Origin: Paraburkholderia bryophila
GTDB taxonomy: Bacteria > Pseudomonadota > Gammaproteobacteria > Burkholderiales > Burkholderiaceae
DNA: 64,000 bases
Direction of reading: 5' to 3'
Assembly: GCF_003269035.1 (NCBI RefSeq)
Contig: NZ_QLTK01000019.1
Location: forward strand, 86,342 to 150,341
Below the pieces are notes generated by a model. That model was not told where the DNA came from and searched no databases. It saw nothing but the letters and a program-made list of their open reading frames with translations. Shown one piece after another: positions 35,988-43,870 of this stretch. Numbering within the stretch: position 1 is the first letter of the stretch; every line of letters starts with the position of its first letter. A program made the translations under genes and the position numbers.

Positions 35988-36177
35988 GGCAACTCCTTGG
36001 CCTATTTCAACCGGGGCGATGCTAGCGGCGCGTTTCAGGCGGCCTTGTCGAATTGGTTACGCATTTGTCGAGTTTTGTAGCGTATGTCGCATGATGTAGG
36101 GCGCATCAGCTATGCTGTGCGTCGGACGCGGCCTCCGACGCCGCCCCTCATCCCGTCAGCCTTGAACGATTCGCCCC

Positions 36178-36882
36178 ATGCCCTTCCGGATACTGCTTGT
36201 CGAAGACGATGACCGCCTGTCCGAACTGGTCGCCGCCTATCTGCGCAAACACGAGTACGAAGTCGAAACCGTGCTGCACGGCAACGACGCCGTACCGGCC
36301 ATTCTCAAGCGCCGTCCCGACCTGGTGATTCTCGACGTCAATCTGCCGGGCAAGGACGGTTTCCAGATTTGCCGTGAAGCGCGCGAGCAATTCGACGGCG
36401 TCATCATCATGGTGACCGCGCGCGACGAACAGTTCGACGAAGTGCTGGGCCTCGAATTCGGCGCCGACGATTACGTGCACAAACCGGTCGAACCGCGCGT
36501 ATTGCTCGCGCGCATCAAGGCGCAACTGCGCCGTGTCACCGCGCGTCCGCCCGAATCGGCCCAGCCCGAGGGCTACGTGTTCGGCAAGTTCGAGATCAAC
36601 CGCGCGAGCCGCTCGGTCAAGCTGCCGGACGGGAGCCTGCCCGATCTGACGTCGGCGGAATTCGATCTGCTGTGGGCGCTGGTCAGTTGCGCGGGGGAAG
36701 TGGTCAGCCGCGACGAGCTGATGCGGCAGTTGCGTGGCATCGAATTCGACGGTCTGGACCGGACGATCGACGGCGGCATCTCCAAGCTGCGCCGCAAGCT
36801 GCATGACGACGCCAGCACGCCGCAGCGCATCAAGACCGTGCGCGGCAAAGGCTATCAATTCAGCAAGCTGGCGTGGGACTAG
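36178..36882 (+). CDS. OmpR-family response regulator, RstA-like
   Basis: 234 residues. Receiver domain 1-118 with acidic pair EDDD, phospho-acceptor aspartate in LVILDVNLPGKDGFQICREA, T in MVTARDE and K in YVHKPVEPRVLLARI. OmpR/PhoB winged helix at about 130-232 with FEINRASRSVKL, LTSAEFDLLWALVSCAGEVV, and TVRGKGYQF. The conserved DGLDRTIDGGISKLRRKLHD resembles RstA. The matching kinase is at 37835, separated by a hydrolase gene. Confidence 0.92.
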   Translation: MPFRILLVEDDDRLSELVAAYLRKHEYEVETVLHGNDAVPAILKRRPDLVILDVNLPGKDGFQICREAREQFDGVIIMVTARDEQFDEVLGLEFGADDYVHKPVEPRVLLARIKAQLRRVTARPPESAQPEGYVFGKFEINRASRSVKLPDGSLPDLTSAEFDLLWALVSCAGEVVSRDELMRQLRGIEFDGLDRTIDGGISKLRRKLHDDASTPQRIKTVRGKGYQFSKLAWD

Positions 36883-37020
36883 CACAGCGGCGCGGCCGGC
36901 GGCATCCCGTAATTCACGGAAATTTGACGCGACAAAAATCCACAGTCGCCTGAGCAATTCGACAGTCGCGCAAGCCTCGCGCGACTAGGATCGCAGACTT
37001 GTCCTTCGACCGGTTTCGCG

Positions 37021-37821
37021 ATGTCTGCATCCGTCTCTTCTCTTTCCCGCCATGCCGTGCTGATGATTCACGGCCTGGGCGGTACACGTCATGATTTCGG
37101 CACGCTCGACCGCAAGTTCGAGCAGATCGGCTGCGACGTGCATCTGCCGTCGCTGCCGGGGCACGGCTCGAATCCCGACGCGTTGAGCGGCGTGACGCTG
37201 AACGACTACATGAAATTGCTGAGCCGCACGTATCGCGAACTGTTGACGCGCTACGAGCGTGTCGACGTGGCCGGCATTTCGATGGGCGCGTTGCTCGCGG
37301 TGATGCTGAGCGCGCGCGAACGGATGACGAACGGCCGTTTGATCCTGCTGTCGCCGCCGGTGTTCCTCGACGGTTGGGGCGGCTCGCGCCTGCAGCCGCT
37401 GCGCTATCTGCTGTATTGCGTGCCGGGGTTGCGGCATCTGATTCGCGTGCCGGAAGGCGAGCCGTTCGGTATCAAGAACGCGCGGATTCGCAACCTGATC
37501 CGCCGGCATTTGCAGAAGGGCAGCGGCGTTCATTATCCGTACGTGCCGCTGTCGGCGATCGAACAGGTCGACTGGATGCGCTTCGCGGCGAAGCGCGCGA
37601 TGCGGCGCGTCACCTGCGAGACGCTGGTGATGCATTCGGAAGAAGACGAAGTGACCAGCATCCGCTCGGCGGAGTTCGTCTGCGACAATCTCGGCAGCCG
37701 TTCGGTGACGCTGGTGCGCTTGACCGACAGCTACCACATGATCACACTGGATAACGAACGCGATACGGTAGCGCGGCAAACCATGGCGTTCGTTCAAAGG
37801 GCGCCCATGCTGGCGCCGTAG
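37021..37821 (+). CDS. Alpha/beta hydrolase (carboxylesterase-like)
   Basis: 266 residues. HGLGGTRHDFG forms the oxyanion-hole loop, GISMG is the nucleophile elbow (Ser), the acid is in MHSEEDEVTS and the histidine in TDSYHMITLDNERD. The shape is like Est30-type carboxylesterases and monoacylglycerol lipases. It lies between the response regulator and histidine kinase genes, 14 bases before the kinase start, so all three are probably co-transcribed. The substrate is unknown. Confidence 0.87.
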   Translation: MSASVSSLSRHAVLMIHGLGGTRHDFGTLDRKFEQIGCDVHLPSLPGHGSNPDALSGVTLNDYMKLLSRTYRELLTRYERVDVAGISMGALLAVMLSARERMTNGRLILLSPPVFLDGWGGSRLQPLRYLLYCVPGLRHLIRVPEGEPFGIKNARIRNLIRRHLQKGSGVHYPYVPLSAIEQVDWMRFAAKRAMRRVTCETLVMHSEEDEVTSIRSAEFVCDNLGSRSVTLVRLTDSYHMITLDNERDTVARQTMAFVQRAPMLAP

Positions 37822-37834
37822 CACAGAGAGAAAG

Positions 37835-38962
37835 ATGCCACATCGAGCGGAGCCCAAAAAACTCAATCCCTACCGCTATTGCAAGTGGCGTTTGCTTCGT
37901 TTCCGCCGCTCGTGGACGGACACCCGGGCCGATCGAATTCCGAGCTGGTCGCGTCTCTATGTGCGGGTCTACACGCGTCTGCTGACACTCACCGTACTCG
38001 TGCTGGCGTTTTCGATCACGACACTTGGGCTGGCGCTCGACAGCACGCCCTCGCTCTGGCAAACCTTGCTGCATAGCCGGGTGTTGCTGCCTATCCTCAT
38101 CGTCACGCTGGTGCTGCCGGCTATTACGACCTACCGCTGGATGCGCCCCGTCTGGCTGGATCTGGTGATGGTGCGCGAACGCGCAATCGATTTCACCGGC
38201 GGTCGCTTCAACACGCGTGCGCGTGAGTCGTACAGCGTGATCATCGGCCCGCTGGCGCGCACGCTGAACGCGCTGGCCGAACGCATGGAACGCCTGATCG
38301 CCGCGCAGCGCGAACTCACCAACGGCATCTCTCACGAACTGCGCACGCCGCTGGCGCGCGTGCGCTTCGCGCTGGAGAGCCTGCGCGAACCGGCTTCCGC
38401 GGCCGAATATCACGGCGCGTTGACGAGCATCGACCAGGACGTCACGGAGCTCGACGAACTGATCGACATGAGCCTGACTTACGCTCGCCTCGAATACAGC
38501 TCGCTGCAATCGAACCTCGAAGCGACCTCGCTGGCGGCCTGGTTCGACAGTCAGATCACCGACGCGACCTTGCTCTACGCGGACAAGCAGATCGTCCCGC
38601 ACAAGGACATCGACGTCGCGTTGCGGGTGGTGATGGACAAGCGGCTGATGTCGTACGCCATGCGCAATCTGCTGCGCAATGCGAGCAAATACGCGCAGTC
38701 GCGCATCATGGTCGGTCTGAGCGCGCGGCACGGCAACGTGGAGATCTACGTGGAAGACGACGGCGCCGGCATACCGCCCGAGGAGCGCGCGCGCATTTTC
38801 AATGCCTTCGTGCGGCTCGACCGTCAGACCGGCGGCTACGGCCTGGGGCTCGCGATCACGCAACAGGTGCTGCGCGCGCATCATGGCCGCATCGCCGTGA
38901 CGGATCCGGCGACCCTGGGCGGTGCGCGCTTCGAATTGAGCTGGCCGGTCGGCACCGAGTGA
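37835..38962 (+). CDS. Membrane sensor histidine kinase, RstB-like
   Basis: 375 residues. A basic N-terminus of about 45 residues precedes two membrane segments (about 48-68 and 83-100) with only some 15 periplasmic residues between them, so sensing is likely within the membrane. Next come a HAMP linker, the H-box ELTNGISHELRTPLARVRFA, N-box NLLRNASKYA, G1 VEDDGAGIPPEE and G2 TGGYGLGLAITQQV. GAGAGAAAG precedes the ATG. It should pair with the regulator at 36178. Confidence 0.9.
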   Translation: MPHRAEPKKLNPYRYCKWRLLRFRRSWTDTRADRIPSWSRLYVRVYTRLLTLTVLVLAFSITTLGLALDSTPSLWQTLLHSRVLLPILIVTLVLPAITTYRWMRPVWLDLVMVRERAIDFTGGRFNTRARESYSVIIGPLARTLNALAERMERLIAAQRELTNGISHELRTPLARVRFALESLREPASAAEYHGALTSIDQDVTELDELIDMSLTYARLEYSSLQSNLEATSLAAWFDSQITDATLLYADKQIVPHKDIDVALRVVMDKRLMSYAMRNLLRNASKYAQSRIMVGLSARHGNVEIYVEDDGAGIPPEERARIFNAFVRLDRQTGGYGLGLAITQQVLRAHHGRIAVTDPATLGGARFELSWPVGTE

Positions 38963-39049
38963 GACCGTAGCGCGGGCCGCGGAAGCAAGCCGGTCTGCAT
39001 GGCGCGAACGCCTTGCAGACCACGCCGGGTTCAACACCTCAGTCCCTCA

Positions 39050-41389
39050 TCAATACGTATGGCCCAGCTGGAAATAGAAGTTGCTGCGGCCACCCGGCGC
39101 GAACGCGACGCCCAGATAGATCGGTCCGAACGAGCTGGTGAGCGCGGTGAAAATCGTCACGCTGCGTTTCAGCGAGCCGCTGCCGAAATCGGAGTCGCGA
39201 TTCCACACGTTGCCGGCTTCGATGCTCAACCCCGCGAACAGGCCGCGAATCGGCGACGCATTGAAGGTGGCGAGCTGATTCATGTAGGTGATCTGGCCGT
39301 ACACCATCGAATTGCCGGACAGCTGATCGGCGGCATAGGCCGACAGATGCTGGAAGCCGCCCAACGTGAAGCCGAACGGATTGGTCAGATTGGTGCCGCC
39401 GAAATCGTTGCCCGCCTCGATACTCGCGTTAATGCTGTGACGCCCATAGCTCGCCGCGACGATGGTCTTGCCGTACACCTCGGTGAAACTATTGTCGCCG
39501 GCGAACAGCGAGCGCTCGGCGCGCAATTCGCCGAAATAGCCCTTGCGCGCGAACAGCGGATCGTCGAGCTGATCGATCACGAGGCGCGCACGCACGCTCA
39601 GCTGCCGGCCGTAGATGTCGGGGAACAGCAGCGGCGAATTGGACACGCTGTCGTCGAGCGGCAGATTGTATTCAGGCGTCGCATAGCCGTGCGCATACGC
39701 CACGCCGATCCGGAAGTCGCCCAGACGTGCGAGCGGCAAGCCGAAGTCGAGGCCCGCGCGCTCGGTCTGCAAGCGGTATTGCGTGATCTTGACGTCGCCC
39801 GGGTCGTCGTAGAGGTTCGCGTAGCGGCGTTGAAACTCCACGTAGGGCGCGACGTAGTAGCCGAACGAACTCGACAGCGGCTGGCGCAACTCCGCGTGAA
39901 AGTTCAGCAGATCGCTGCCGAGCGTGCTGTCCACGCGCCCTTCGAGCCCGGACTCCGTCAGCCACGGGCGCCGATAACCCAGATGCAGCCGGAAGCCGCC
40001 TTCGTCTGTCGAACTGCTCGACAGGCCCAGCCCGAACAGCAGGAAATTCGGCCCCCACATTTTTTCATGGGCGTTGACCACGAGGGTGTGCTGGTCGCCG
40101 TCGTCGACGAGCTGCTGGCTCACGCTGTCGAAGTCGCCCGCGGTGGTGAGCGAGAGCAGATTCTTGTTGAGCGCGACGGGGTCGTAGACGTCGCCGGCTT
40201 GGACGTGCAGCGCGTTGCGAATGCGTGATTGCGGCACCGAGCCGTGCGAGTCGATTTCGATCTGCGTGATCCGCACCGGGTGCACGATGGGCGTGCCATG
40301 GCGGCCCCGCCACGCGGCGTAGTCGGCCGGCGACAGCGCGAGGTGCTGGAGCTGCGGCAGCATGGCGCGGGTGGCGGCGGCGCCCGCCGCGATCGCCTGA
40401 CTCGCATTGGCGAAATCGGTGAAGCTCAGCGAACCCAGCGCCGGCTGGATCAATACGTCTTCGGGTTGCAACTGCTCGCGCTGCCGCGCGACGTTCTGGT
40501 GAATCAGAATGCCGATCATCTGCTGCATCACGTCGGCGGGCGAGGCCAGCGCGTCGAGCGGCCGCAGCGGCGAGCCGATATCGACCGCGATCACCACGTT
40601 GGCGCCCATGTCGCGTGCCGTTTCGATCGGCAGATTACTGACGATACCGCCGTCCACCAGCGTGCGTCCGTCGATATCGGCGGGGGCGAACAGACCGGGC
40701 AGCGCCATGCTGGCGCGAATCGCCTGCGGCAACGAACCGTGGTCGAGCACGACTTTTTCGCCGGTGCGCAGGTCGGTGGCGATCGCGCGATAAGGAATCG
40801 GTAGCCGGTCGAACGAAACGTTCCCCGGTACCGCCGAGGTCCAGTCCTGCAGCAGCGCCTGCAGCCGGTTGCCTTGCACGAGTCCCACCGGCAGCCGGAA
40901 ACCGTTCGCGCCGTAGCCGAGCGCGAGGCTATTCACATACAGCCGCTCGTCCTCGCGACGCGATTGCGGAAGATCGGCGCGGTCGGTGACGTCGAACGCG
41001 ATGTCCGCGAGGTTGATGCCCGCGAGGCGGTTCTGCATGTCCTGGGCGGTCATCCCGCTCGCGTACAGCCCGCCGACCACCGAACCCATGCTGGTCGCGG
41101 CAATGCAGTCGACCGGAATGCGATTTTCTTCCAATACCTTCAGGACGCCGAGGTGCGCATAGCCGCGCGCGCCGCCGCCGGACAGCACGAGTCCGACCGA
41201 CTGGCGGCCCGGCGGGCCGGCTTCGGCCTGGCAGGCAGCCTCGGTTGCCTGCGCGCGCTGGCTGAAAGTGGCGATGCCGCACGCCAGCAACACGGCGGCG
41301 GTGCAGCGTAAATGAAGAGCGATAGGCCGGTGACGTAGGTCAGGCGTTGCTTGTCGTCGTCGTCGGTGGCTGGCCAACACTCGGTTCAT
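39050..41389 (-). CDS. Patatin-like phospholipase with POTRA and BamA-type barrel (PlpD-like, type Vd)
   Basis: 779 residues: an N-terminal signal, patatin domain about 62-330, a POTRA-like segment about 380-440 (VRITQIEIDSHGSVPQSRIR) and a 16-strand Omp85-type barrel to the end. Patatin motifs are the oxyanion loop SGGGARGYAHLGVLKVLEE, the nucleophile serine S100 in AATSMGSVVGG and the aspartate D246 in DGGIVSNLP. The elbow reads A-T-S-M-G in place of G-x-S-x-G. It ends FQLGHTY, with a terminal tyrosine. Such proteins carry a lipase to the cell surface. Confidence 0.9.
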   Translation of the reverse strand: MNRVLASHRRRRQATPDLRHRPIALHLRCTAAVLLACGIATFSQRAQATEAACQAEAGPPGRQSVGLVLSGGGARGYAHLGVLKVLEENRIPVDCIAATSMGSVVGGLYASGMTAQDMQNRLAGINLADIAFDVTDRADLPQSRREDERLYVNSLALGYGANGFRLPVGLVQGNRLQALLQDWTSAVPGNVSFDRLPIPYRAIATDLRTGEKVVLDHGSLPQAIRASMALPGLFAPADIDGRTLVDGGIVSNLPIETARDMGANVVIAVDIGSPLRPLDALASPADVMQQMIGILIHQNVARQREQLQPEDVLIQPALGSLSFTDFANASQAIAAGAAATRAMLPQLQHLALSPADYAAWRGRHGTPIVHPVRITQIEIDSHGSVPQSRIRNALHVQAGDVYDPVALNKNLLSLTTAGDFDSVSQQLVDDGDQHTLVVNAHEKMWGPNFLLFGLGLSSSSTDEGGFRLHLGYRRPWLTESGLEGRVDSTLGSDLLNFHAELRQPLSSSFGYYVAPYVEFQRRYANLYDDPGDVKITQYRLQTERAGLDFGLPLARLGDFRIGVAYAHGYATPEYNLPLDDSVSNSPLLFPDIYGRQLSVRARLVIDQLDDPLFARKGYFGELRAERSLFAGDNSFTEVYGKTIVAASYGRHSINASIEAGNDFGGTNLTNPFGFTLGGFQHLSAYAADQLSGNSMVYGQITYMNQLATFNASPIRGLFAGLSIEAGNVWNRDSDFGSGSLKRSVTIFTALTSSFGPIYLGVAFAPGGRSNFYFQLGHTY

Positions 41390-41840
41390 CTATTTCAGGA
41401 CGGAGAGAAAACCGAGAGATTACATGGTTTTGCATCGGTAAAAACAGCGTATTTCGTGGAAGCGGGCGTTTACGGAAAAACGTAAGGTCGGCACGCCCGA
41501 TGCAGCCCATGGCGAACCGCGACTTGCGCGAATAGCGCTCAAACCGTGTGGTTCGACGGGAGGTTTTGCTGGGCGAAGCAGGGTGTGGCGCGACCGGGTG
41601 GTGCGACTATCCGACTATCGCCGGCTACGCTCGCGCAGCCGCCGGGCGCGCCGTGACGATCTATGTCGGGATATGTCACGGCTTCGGCAAACCGCGCGCA
41701 AACCCTTGTCGCACGGGCTTCCTTCGTCGTGAAACAGGGCGACATATGTTCCTTGCTGATTAACTGCGGCCATCCTTCTATAGTCCGTTCGTCGCCACGC
41801 CGAAGTGACCGCAGTGGCCCGAATCCCAGAAGGACATACC
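41390..41840. other. Intergenic stretch, no gene seen
   Basis: About 450 bases between the divergent patatin gene and the repeat protein gene. It holds promoters for both; I see no convincing coding frame or RNA gene. Confidence 0.55.
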
Positions 41841-42842
41841 GTGAAAATCCGTTCGTTTGCCACTCCGGCCACCGCCGCCTGCGCTGTCTCAGCCACAACG
41901 CTTTCCTCCACTCGCCACACGCTGCGCAAGCTGGTGCTCGGCGCCACCGTCGCCGTGCTCGCGTTAGGCAGCGCATCCGCGTTCGCGTGGTCGCAGCACG
42001 GCACCGCTTATACCTCGCGCGGCACCTATAACGGCGCGCGTTACGGCTCGTGCGGCGGCGGCAGTTGCTCGCATGCGGGCGGCGTCGTCGGTCCTTATGG
42101 CGGTCTGGCCACCAACACCGGCACGGTGACGCGCAACGCGCCGGGGCAATTCTCGAACTCGGGCACCGCGACCGGACGCTACGGCAACTCCGTCCAGCAT
42201 GCCGGCGACACGAATTGCGCCGGCGGCACTTGCGCGCATACGGGTTCTTTGACCGGGCCGGATGGTAAAACCGCCACGACGTCCGGCTCGGTGACGAAGA
42301 CCGCGCCGGGGCAGTATTCGTCGTCCGGCTCGGTCACGGGGGCGAACGGCAACACGGTCGACCATTCCGCGTCGACCAATTGCGCCGGCGCCACGTGTTC
42401 GCGTTCAGGCACGGTGACCGGTGCAGACGGTGGCACGGTCAATCACGCCGGCACGGCCACGCGGGTTGCGCCGGGCGTGGTGACGACGTCGACGAGCGTG
42501 ACCGGCACGCATGGCAACACGGTGACGTCGAGCGGGGCGGTGGTGGCGACGGGCGGAGTTGTCACGACGGGCAGCGCCACGGTGGTGGTGGCGCCCAAGC
42601 CGGTGGTGGTCGCGCCGCCGGTTGTTTATGCGCCGCCGCCGGTGGTGTATGTACCGCCCAAGCCGGTGGTCGTTGCGCCCCCGGTGGTTTATGCGCCGCC
42701 GGTCGTCTACGTGCCGCCGCCCCCGCCGCGGGCTGTTTATGTCGCGCCGCGTGTCGTGTATGTCGCGCCGGCGCCGCGCCCGGTGGTGTGGGTGCCGGGG
42801 CATTGGGTCGGCAATGTCTGGGTGCCGGCGCATTGGTCGTGA
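41841..42842 (+). CDS. Exported protein with three 55-residue repeats and a Pro/Val-rich tail
   Basis: 333 residues from GTG 41841, which has GAAGGAC upstream. A membrane-targeting segment (KLVLGATVAVLALGSASAFA) is followed by three tandem repeats of 55 residues (70-124, 125-179, 180-234). Each begins with a cysteine pair in CxGxxC spacing (SCGGGSC, NCAGGTC, NCAGATC) and contains APG and TGxxGNTV-like turns. Residues 235-333 are mostly P, V, Y and A, ending VPGHWVGNVWVPAHW, a tail also seen in YXWGXW-type exported proteins. The repeats look like a beta-solenoid, possibly surface or matrix material. Function unknown. Confidence 0.8.
   Translation: MKIRSFATPATAACAVSATTLSSTRHTLRKLVLGATVAVLALGSASAFAWSQHGTAYTSRGTYNGARYGSCGGGSCSHAGGVVGPYGGLATNTGTVTRNAPGQFSNSGTATGRYGNSVQHAGDTNCAGGTCAHTGSLTGPDGKTATTSGSVTKTAPGQYSSSGSVTGANGNTVDHSASTNCAGATCSRSGTVTGADGGTVNHAGTATRVAPGVVTTSTSVTGTHGNTVTSSGAVVATGGVVTTGSATVVVAPKPVVVAPPVVYAPPPVVYVPPKPVVVAPPVVYAPPVVYVPPPPPRAVYVAPRVVYVAPAPRPVVWVPGHWVGNVWVPAHWS
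42048..42542 (+). repeat. Three in-frame 165-bp tandem repeats
   Basis: Units 42048-42212, 42213-42377 and 42378-42542 code for the three 55-residue repeats of the exported protein. All are the same length. The DNA has diverged, so the duplication is old. Confidence 0.8.
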
Positions 42843-42853
42843 GGAGGCCGGTC

Positions 42854-43384
42854 ATGCAAGTCGGAATCTTCACAAGGATGCTGTCGTGCCGCGGTCGGCC
42901 GACAGGTGAGCGACGCCGGGTTTCGCCGTGTCCCATCGCGCTTCATGAGGCCCATGCGGTCCGCTCGACGCAAGCGGTACGAGCGGTGCAAGCGGCCCAT
43001 GCAGCCGAGGCAACCTACACGACCCACCCGATCCACACCTGTCGCAAAGCAGCTGCATTGGCAACGATCCTCGTCGCGGCGAGCCTCGCGCTTCCGCTGA
43101 GCCGCTACGTGGCAGCCCATGCCGATACCCCGAGCGAGCAGCAAGAAATACAAACCGCGCAGGATTGCTCAGCACGCTACGCCGCGTTGCTCGATCTTGC
43201 CGAACTCGCGAGACGTGACGGCAAATCGTCCGAGGTCGTGATGCGCGGCCTGAGCGACCGCGCGGGCCCGATGAGCGCCTGTCTGCCGACCGTCCGCACC
43301 GCCCAGCCAGGCCGACGCGCCGATGCCACAAAGAAAAGCGCTCCCGATTCCCGATGGAACCCGGAGCGCTTGCAGTACCGCTAA
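42854..43384 (+). CDS. Hypothetical membrane-anchored protein
   Basis: 176 residues, starting after GAGGAGG, only 11 bases past the stop of the repeat protein, so probably in its operon. A long polar, histidine- and alanine-rich N-terminal part is followed by one hydrophobic segment (KAAALATILVAASLALPLSR) and then a compact region with QTAQDCSARYAALLDLAELA and VVMRGLSDRAGPMSACLP that looks genuinely coded. The last codons overlap the terminator of the convergent gene. No family recognised. Confidence 0.6.
   Translation: MQVGIFTRMLSCRGRPTGERRRVSPCPIALHEAHAVRSTQAVRAVQAAHAAEATYTTHPIHTCRKAAALATILVAASLALPLSRYVAAHADTPSEQQEIQTAQDCSARYAALLDLAELARRDGKSSEVVMRGLSDRAGPMSACLPTVRTAQPGRRADATKKSAPDSRWNPERLQYR
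43336..43371 (-). terminator. Terminator of the EF-hand-like gene
   Basis: Stem AAGCGCTCC / GGAGCGCTT; on the - strand it is followed by TTTTCTTT, 49 bases past the stop of the gene at 43420. It lies inside the last codons of the + strand gene 42854-43384. Confidence 0.75.
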
Positions 43385-43419
43385 CTTCTACTTCTGCCGC
43401 CAGATACCAAGCCCCCGGC

Positions 43420-43812
43420 TTAACGTCCTTGCTGCTGCAAATACTGCTTCACATCGCTCAGCGTCACGCTGCCTTTATGCCCGCTGTCGATCTGATCGAA
43501 GTGCCTGGCGACAAAACCCAGCCCTTGGGTTTGCGCCTGCGTCTTCGTGACCGCCGCGCCATTGCTCAGCGCTGAGTTGGCCCCGAGGCGCGCTTCGAGC
43601 CGCTGCTGGGCCTGTTGCTGCAGCGCGGTCCCGGTCGTCGGTGCGACCGGCGCCGCGCGGTTCTGCGGAAAGAACGGACCGTCGACGCCACGCGCGCCGC
43701 TCGGCGGCGTCGCGGGCGCCACCGCTTGCGGCGGTAACGCATGCGCGCTGCCGATCAAACCGGCGAGAGCGAGCAACGGAGAGAGACGTCGCAACTTAGT
43801 GAAAAGAGACAT
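43420..43812 (-). CDS. Exported EF-hand-like protein
   Basis: 130 residues. Signal peptide MSLFTKLRRLSPLLALAGLI-GSAHALP, a proline/alanine-rich linker, a glutamine-rich helix (LQQQAQQRLEARLG) and a C-terminal EF-hand-like motif, ARHFDQIDSGHKGSVTLSDV, in which D, S/G, K/G and the closing D fit a degenerate calcium loop. AGGTGAG precedes the ATG well. Burkholderia genomes have many such small periplasmic EF-hand proteins; function unknown. Confidence 0.75.
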   Translation of the reverse strand: MSLFTKLRRLSPLLALAGLIGSAHALPPQAVAPATPPSGARGVDGPFFPQNRAAPVAPTTGTALQQQAQQRLEARLGANSALSNGAAVTKTQAQTQGLGFVARHFDQIDSGHKGSVTLSDVKQYLQQQGR

Positions 43813-43870
43813 GATGACTCACCTGAATTGAGTAATAGGGTATCGCGAACCGCGCATCTCGTCCGGCCGC

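Noticed and set aside
42048..42542. Regular repeats as a possible CRISPR array
   Set aside because: The repeats are 165 bp, contiguous and in frame within a coding gene, with no spacers.
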